A stretch of DNA of 60,000 bases from Cryptomeria japonica (lineage: Eukaryota > Streptophyta > Pinopsida > Cupressales > Cupressaceae), in contig NC_081414.1 in the NCBI RefSeq assembly GCF_030272615.1, forward strand, positions 661,676,438 to 661,736,437, given 5' to 3'. The translations under genes were made by a program, and so were the position numbers. Of this stretch, positions 55,090 to 60,000 are shown one piece after another (position 1 is the stretch's first letter; each line of letters starts with the position of its first letter). The notes beneath the pieces were generated by a model. It saw only the letters and a list, made by a program, of their open reading frames with translations, was not told where the DNA came from and did not search any database.

Positions 55090-57690
55090 ATCATAGGATA
55101 AATAATAGAGGAATTTTGTTACTCATCCAAAATAAAGCCATGTTAGAGTTATGATCTTCAATACTTTCTCTTAGACAAGAGATAAAATTAAAAAACCACA
55201 TGATTACTACAATAAATTTATTTTCTTATTAAAAATATAAATAATTACATTAGATATATATTCCACATAAAGAAAATAAATGAAGAAAATCATTTGTGTC
55301 TTAAATAATGAGATCAACAACTAAAAATGGGAAAATAATATCCTAATTACGACTCCCTAATTAGTATAAGATACTATTTCCAATATTATACTAAGGATAA
55401 ATATTCAAAAAGTATAATAATTACACTAATACATATATCACTCTCATGCCTTCCTTAATTTGATATAAGGTCCCTCTATCCAAATATGAAGTCTCAAGGG
55501 AGTTGTATGTGTCAATTATTCAAGCTTCTTCTAAATCTATTCCAACCTCTTCTTCCAACACATGTCTTGATGATGGTTGAGGATCTTTAAACTTTGAAAA
55601 TATGAATGAACACACTCCTCTAGACATGATTTAAATACCACATTTAATTATACACATGGATGCAATGGACATGATTTAGGATGTGTGCAATGAAGTGTGG
55701 AGGTTCATGAGAAATATACATTACATTTTTCTGAAGAAGATTTAGGTTTCTATCCTCCTCCTTTGTTGACATCCCCTCCCCCATTGTCTAATATATCTAT
55801 GACTTTTCCAACAACTTTTAATCACAACAAGAGATAATTTTGTATGAGTTTCTTAAAGCCAACTTTATTACTCTCCCCTTGAAAAATTGAAGAAAAAACC
55901 ATAAATAAAATTAGGACAATCATTTTTTCAAGCATCATCAACTATTCCACTAATGAATGTCACGATTTGGAGATTAAAATTCAACAACTTATTGTAGTTC
56001 TAGTAACATTTAAATAATAGGTGACAATGAGTTATACACTCATCATATCCCTTCTAAATGACATTTATAACCTATTATGTTTTTATCTTGCTATATGACA
56101 TTGGTAGCTTAATTACCTATTAGGGGCTCATTGTCATTCATGGTACTACGATTTCATGTGCAATCATACTTGGGAGGCAACGTAATATCCTAGTTCTTCT
56201 TGTCTCTACATTGTGGAGCAAGAATAATAGTTGTCAATTGTTCCTCTTTCTTAAGGATCCTGCTTACCTTTGTTGATTTTTATCTTTTATAACTTGATAT
56301 CCTTCCTTGCATAGAATTGTCCTGAATCCAAATTCTCTCCTTGCTTGGACGTGTGTGTTCCTTGATTAGGACCTCTTTCATTATTTTGTAGGCAAATAAA
56401 CAAAGACATCGACCTCTCCTCTCTACTTATACACAAAATGGCTAATTGAAACCACTTCATATACACAAAATGTCTCCTTGCACTGATCGAGCCTAAAAAA
56501 TGTGACACCCTTGTTCAACAAGGGTTGATATTCTACAACACGATGCCTATCATTCATGAGCTCAAGGTGGTTGCTTTCATGGTCAATAAAAATATGATCA
56601 AAACTTTTTGTAGTTTCACCACCATCATAATATCATTTTGCTATTGTTAACATCATACATCCTCATGCTACACTGGCAATTCATCGAGCTCTTCAATTTA
56701 TTCACTCTTTATATGTTAGTGACTACCTTTAACTTATGAACCTTCAAATAAATCATCATAATAAACCCTTCACTATCTTGTGTTGAATGAAAATCCTTCA
56801 ACTGGACTGCATTGTATAAGAATTTGGTGTGGATCTTTCATTCTTTCCTTGATTTGCCATTTTTTTATTGTTCCACCCTACAATTTTGTATTTGAGGTAT
56901 GTAAAATAGTTGCTCTATAGAGTTTTTTAATCTCTCTACATTCTTTTGGTTGCCTTCATCTAAATTATGTAATGTTTCCATAATATCTCTTTTACAACTA
57001 TCTCTTCCTTTCTTATAGCAATGAGGCATGTACAAGGATCTTTCTTCCTAGCTTGGAATGCATGTGTTTATTAAGGGTATCTTCTTGTTGTTGAAGGTGC
57101 TTATCCTTGATCGCTATCTACCTTAAGATATCAACCTAGAGGTATGTTGACATCTTAAGGGGAGGCATATGAGCTCTCCTTTTTTCTCGTGTTAATTCAT
57201 TTATGTTATATCCTCAAACTAGAAGTGTTGTGGTACATAGCACCCCCTAGGGCATGGTTATTATTTTTTTGAGATTCGTTACTTGGAATAGCATGGATTA
57301 ATGCTAGTGTGACTATTGTTGTTGTCTACACCTTTGCAAGTGTTGGTTATTATTGTTGTTTGTGTTTTGTGTCACTACAACAGCCATTTTGTAGTAGAGT
57401 TTTTGGATTGCCTTGGGAACAAATGGTTTTGTTTGTTAATCTTCTCTATCATGGATCACCTAGCATAACACAACTTTCTAGCCAATGAAATCCATGATGT
57501 AACATGAATAACCCAACATTACACAACTTGTTAGCTAGTAGTATTCATGTTTCTTCTCTTTTCTCTTATCATATGACTAATAGTAAGCATCTCCTTAGTA
57601 GACCTAGAAGTCATATCTCTTCTCCCGTGACAGTGTTCAAATAGAATTGTTGGGACTAGGAGGTGCAGATCAACCAGATCCTCCACCTGT
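55090..57690. other. Unassigned intergenic DNA
   Basis: AT-rich, no family signature on either strand and no resolved repeat borders. Confidence 0.5.
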
Positions 57691-57694
57691 TGGA

Positions 57695-58217
57695 TGTAGA
57701 CAAAATGAATGATTTTTGGATTAGGATGGTACACAAAATCTACTATCAAAAGGTTGTCAAAAATTCTTGGGACTAGGAGGTGTGAAATGGCCTACTCTTA
57801 TGGTTTTCATGCCATCAAAATTTGAGTTTGCCAAATTCTTCACATGTAACTCCTGAATCAATTTCCTACACACAAAATGACAAAAAATAGGTTTGTTGAT
57901 GGGGGCTTTCCTAGGTCAAACCTCGGGTTGTGAGTTAACATTGAAGTATAATGTTTTCCTTTTGAGGGAAAGGATAGATCTAATCTAAAAATGCTTAAAA
58001 TTGAACATGATACCTTGATGAATCTTTCTTGAATCGTCACACAAGGTTTTAGGATGTCATGCAGAATGTTGTGCTTTAACTTGAATTCTCCTTCAATGCT
58101 TGATGAATGCTTGATTGCTTGTTCACTTGGAATTGAATTGATTTTATAATTAAGAGATCACTTGAATTGTAGGTAGACCCCTTCAAATGACAGGGTAGGC
58201 TTCCTTTTATACCTAAT
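57695..58217 (-). repeat. Direct repeat copy A (possible LTR)
   Basis: Starts TGTAGACAAAATGAATG and ends TTTTATACCTAAT. It shares most of its length with 58733-59362 but lacks an internal block present there. On the minus strand its edge contains TAGGTATAAAAGG, a TATA-like box, suggesting U3 of a minus-strand LTR element. No target duplication or coding interior was found. Confidence 0.6.
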
Positions 58218-58222
58218 ATATG

Positions 58223-58449
58223 TCTTGAAAGCATTTTATCCTGATGGCATTAAATTAAAGTACTTTATCTTCTATCTGGTATTGGTGGAGTAGAGGTTGC
58301 ATTGCATCGACCTAGGATACATATTTCCACAGATACAACACAAGTTAAATGTATCCCAGGTCGATGCAAAGCAACCTCTGCTCCAGAGAACACTAGAAAA
58401 TAGAGAAAGAACTCTAATTTAATGCCATCATGATAAAAGTCTTTCAAGA
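58223..58449. repeat. Long foldback hairpin, about 227 bp
   Basis: The left arm starts TCTTGAAAGCATTTTATC and the right arm, complemented, starts TCTTGAAAGACTTTTATC. Pairing continues through TGATGGCATTAAATTA and AGAGGTTGC..TGCATCGACCT to a loop of roughly 20 nt near 58325-58348. About 100 bp per arm with few mismatches. It could be a MITE or a small-RNA precursor. Confidence 0.85.
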
Positions 58450-58732
58450 TAGATAAATGGTATGCAACTGTATCTATTTGGAATGCATTACCCAAACAAC
58501 GCAATCGATCAGTTACCTTTGAAAAGAAAGTGGTATGATGAAATTTTTGGGCATAAAATAGATGAAATGCACTCCATACTACTGCTGCACAATATTTGGG
58601 TCGATGATATTTTTAAAATAGTAAAGGAAGGTGTATGGAACAACCAAATTCTTATCATTATAAACAATGAATATTTTATGAAAGGTCCCTAACTGAATAC
58701 ACTTTAAACTGATTTTAGCAATGACTATCGAT

Positions 58733-59362
58733 TGTAGACAAAATGAATGCTTTTTGGATTAGGATGGTACACAAAATATACTATCAAAAGGTTGTCAAAA
58801 ATTATTGGGACTAGGAGGTGTGAACTTGCCTACTCTTTTGCTTTTCATGCCATCAAAATTTGAGTTTGATTGTCATCATTTACTTTGCCAAATTCTTCAC
58901 ACACAAGATGACGAAAATAGGTTTGTTGATGGGGGCTTTCTTAGGTCAAATAGGTTTGAATATACCTTGAAATGTGCAATATGGAAGGTTTGTATTCTTA
59001 ATCTCCTGCCCATTTCTTAATTTAAAAGATGATATCTTTATTAAATATCTCCTCTATTTTTGGAGGTAGACATCTTCAGGAAAAGATCTCTTCCTCCCTC
59101 TTTAAAATTATCCCTTTAGATCTAATCTAAAATTGAACATGATACCTTGATGAATCTTTCTTGAATCCTCACACAAGGTTTTAGGATGTCATGCAGACTG
59201 TTGATCATGAATGTTGTGCTTTAACTTGAATTCTCCTTCAATGCTTGATGAATGCTTGATTGCTTGTTCACTTGGAATTGAATTGATTTTATAATTAAGA
59301 GATCACTTGAATTGTAGGTAGACCCCTTCAAATGACAGGGCAGGCTTCCTTTTATACCTAAT
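58733..59362 (-). repeat. Direct repeat copy B (possible LTR)
   Basis: Partner of copy A, about 630 bp, with an additional internal block near 58950-59115. Same TATA-like edge on the minus strand. Confidence 0.6.
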
Positions 59363-60000
59363 CATACATAAAGTGTTTGAATTTTTTCTCACACATGAGG
59401 CAAGAAATGAGGGGTCATATTTTGGGTCCCAATCACGAGTACCAGGGCACCTAAGGCGTCCTAGTCTTGTCAATTTAGGATGTGACATGCTAAAGTGGGT
59501 ATCAATGTCTTAGGATCAGATGGACCTTAAGTGATTGTCTCCCTTGCATATGATTTCTTTGGGTGATAAACTTCACCATTCTACTCATAAGAATTTTATT
59601 AAGTCTCAAATATAGGGATCATAACTTATTAATGATGCAGTGAAAGTCCTTCATGAAGGACTTCTAGAAGTATTTTTGGATGAGTCTTTGTCAAGTGTAG
59701 AGAAAAAACAATTGATGCTTAATGGATTTAAGGAACATTCTTTCAAATTGGAAGCCAAAGTTTTGAAGGACGTAGAGAAGAAGGTGGAAGAGAAAAGACT
59801 AGAAGTTTTGGTGATTAGATGTGCAACAACACATATCCAACTACAAGAAAGCATAATTTTTTTAGTGGCTGCATAAATGTTTTAAAGGCAATGGCCTAAA
59901 TATACTAAGGATATTAAGGGTCACATAGATATTATAGCATCACAAATTGTACAACTATCCAATACTAAAGACATGAAGAATGATGCAGAAGGAAACGAAA
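59363..60000. other. Window end, unassigned
   Basis: Open frame 59640-59876 (+) encodes a Lys/Glu-rich helical stretch (VLKDVEKKVEEKRLE) with no known domain. It may belong to another retroelement but could not be placed. Confidence 0.35.

Overview
This is nuclear DNA from a seed plant with a large, transposon-filled genome; a gymnosperm (conifer-like) source is the best guess. The basis is one conserved plant-type protein gene with a roughly 22 kb intron beside introns of about 100-500 bp, nested LTR/LINE/hAT elements, and almost no other genes. Species cannot be fixed from sequence alone.

The only convincing host gene is a plus-strand U2 snRNP-associated SURP protein (SR140/U2SURP family). 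Ten exons are visible from 20788 to 46532: the end of an RRM, then SURP, CID, SAP and cwf21 regions and an Arg-Asp/Arg-Glu-rich tail, about 798 codons. The N-terminal exons (main part of the RRM) were not found and probably lie before base 1, so much of 1-20787 may also be intron.

Layout. 1-4275: degenerate plus-strand Copia polyprotein and a hairpin-rich U3-like tail. 4276-7430: minus-strand Copia with LTRs, a PBS and an internal deletion. 7431-8140: Gypsy remnant. 8211-10495: small LTR element without coding capacity. 13611-15122: solo LTR (TSD TTTGG). 15132-17311: minus-strand non-autonomous LTR element. 19944-20522: hAT-type MITE. Exons at 20788 and 21008. 21080-43045: giant intron holding a 1 kb hAT-type element, a solo LTR (TSD AGCTG), and an L1-like LINE split by three younger insertions. 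These are a 7.67 kb unclassified TG...CA element (TSD ATGCA), a 3.36 kb hAT transposon (TSD AGCTCAAA) and a 334 bp TRIM retrotransposon (TSD CGGAT). Exons 3-10 run from 43046 to 46532. 46533-60000: intergenic sequence with PPR gene fragments, a long foldback hairpin and a direct repeat pair.

The most unusual object is the 7.67 kb element (27547-35211). It carries 14 copies of a 33-nt imperfect hairpin spaced almost exactly 166 bp apart. Pairing is preserved by a compensatory change and G-U wobbles while the spacers have diverged. A TATA box and one long unrecognised reading frame (about 1,071 codons, broken only by three stop codons) follow. No reverse transcriptase and no LTR pair are visible. 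The second most unusual is the TRIM, whose 135 bp LTRs each contain a complete tRNA-like sequence with pol III box A and box B. All placements come from reading the sequence; no database search was possible.
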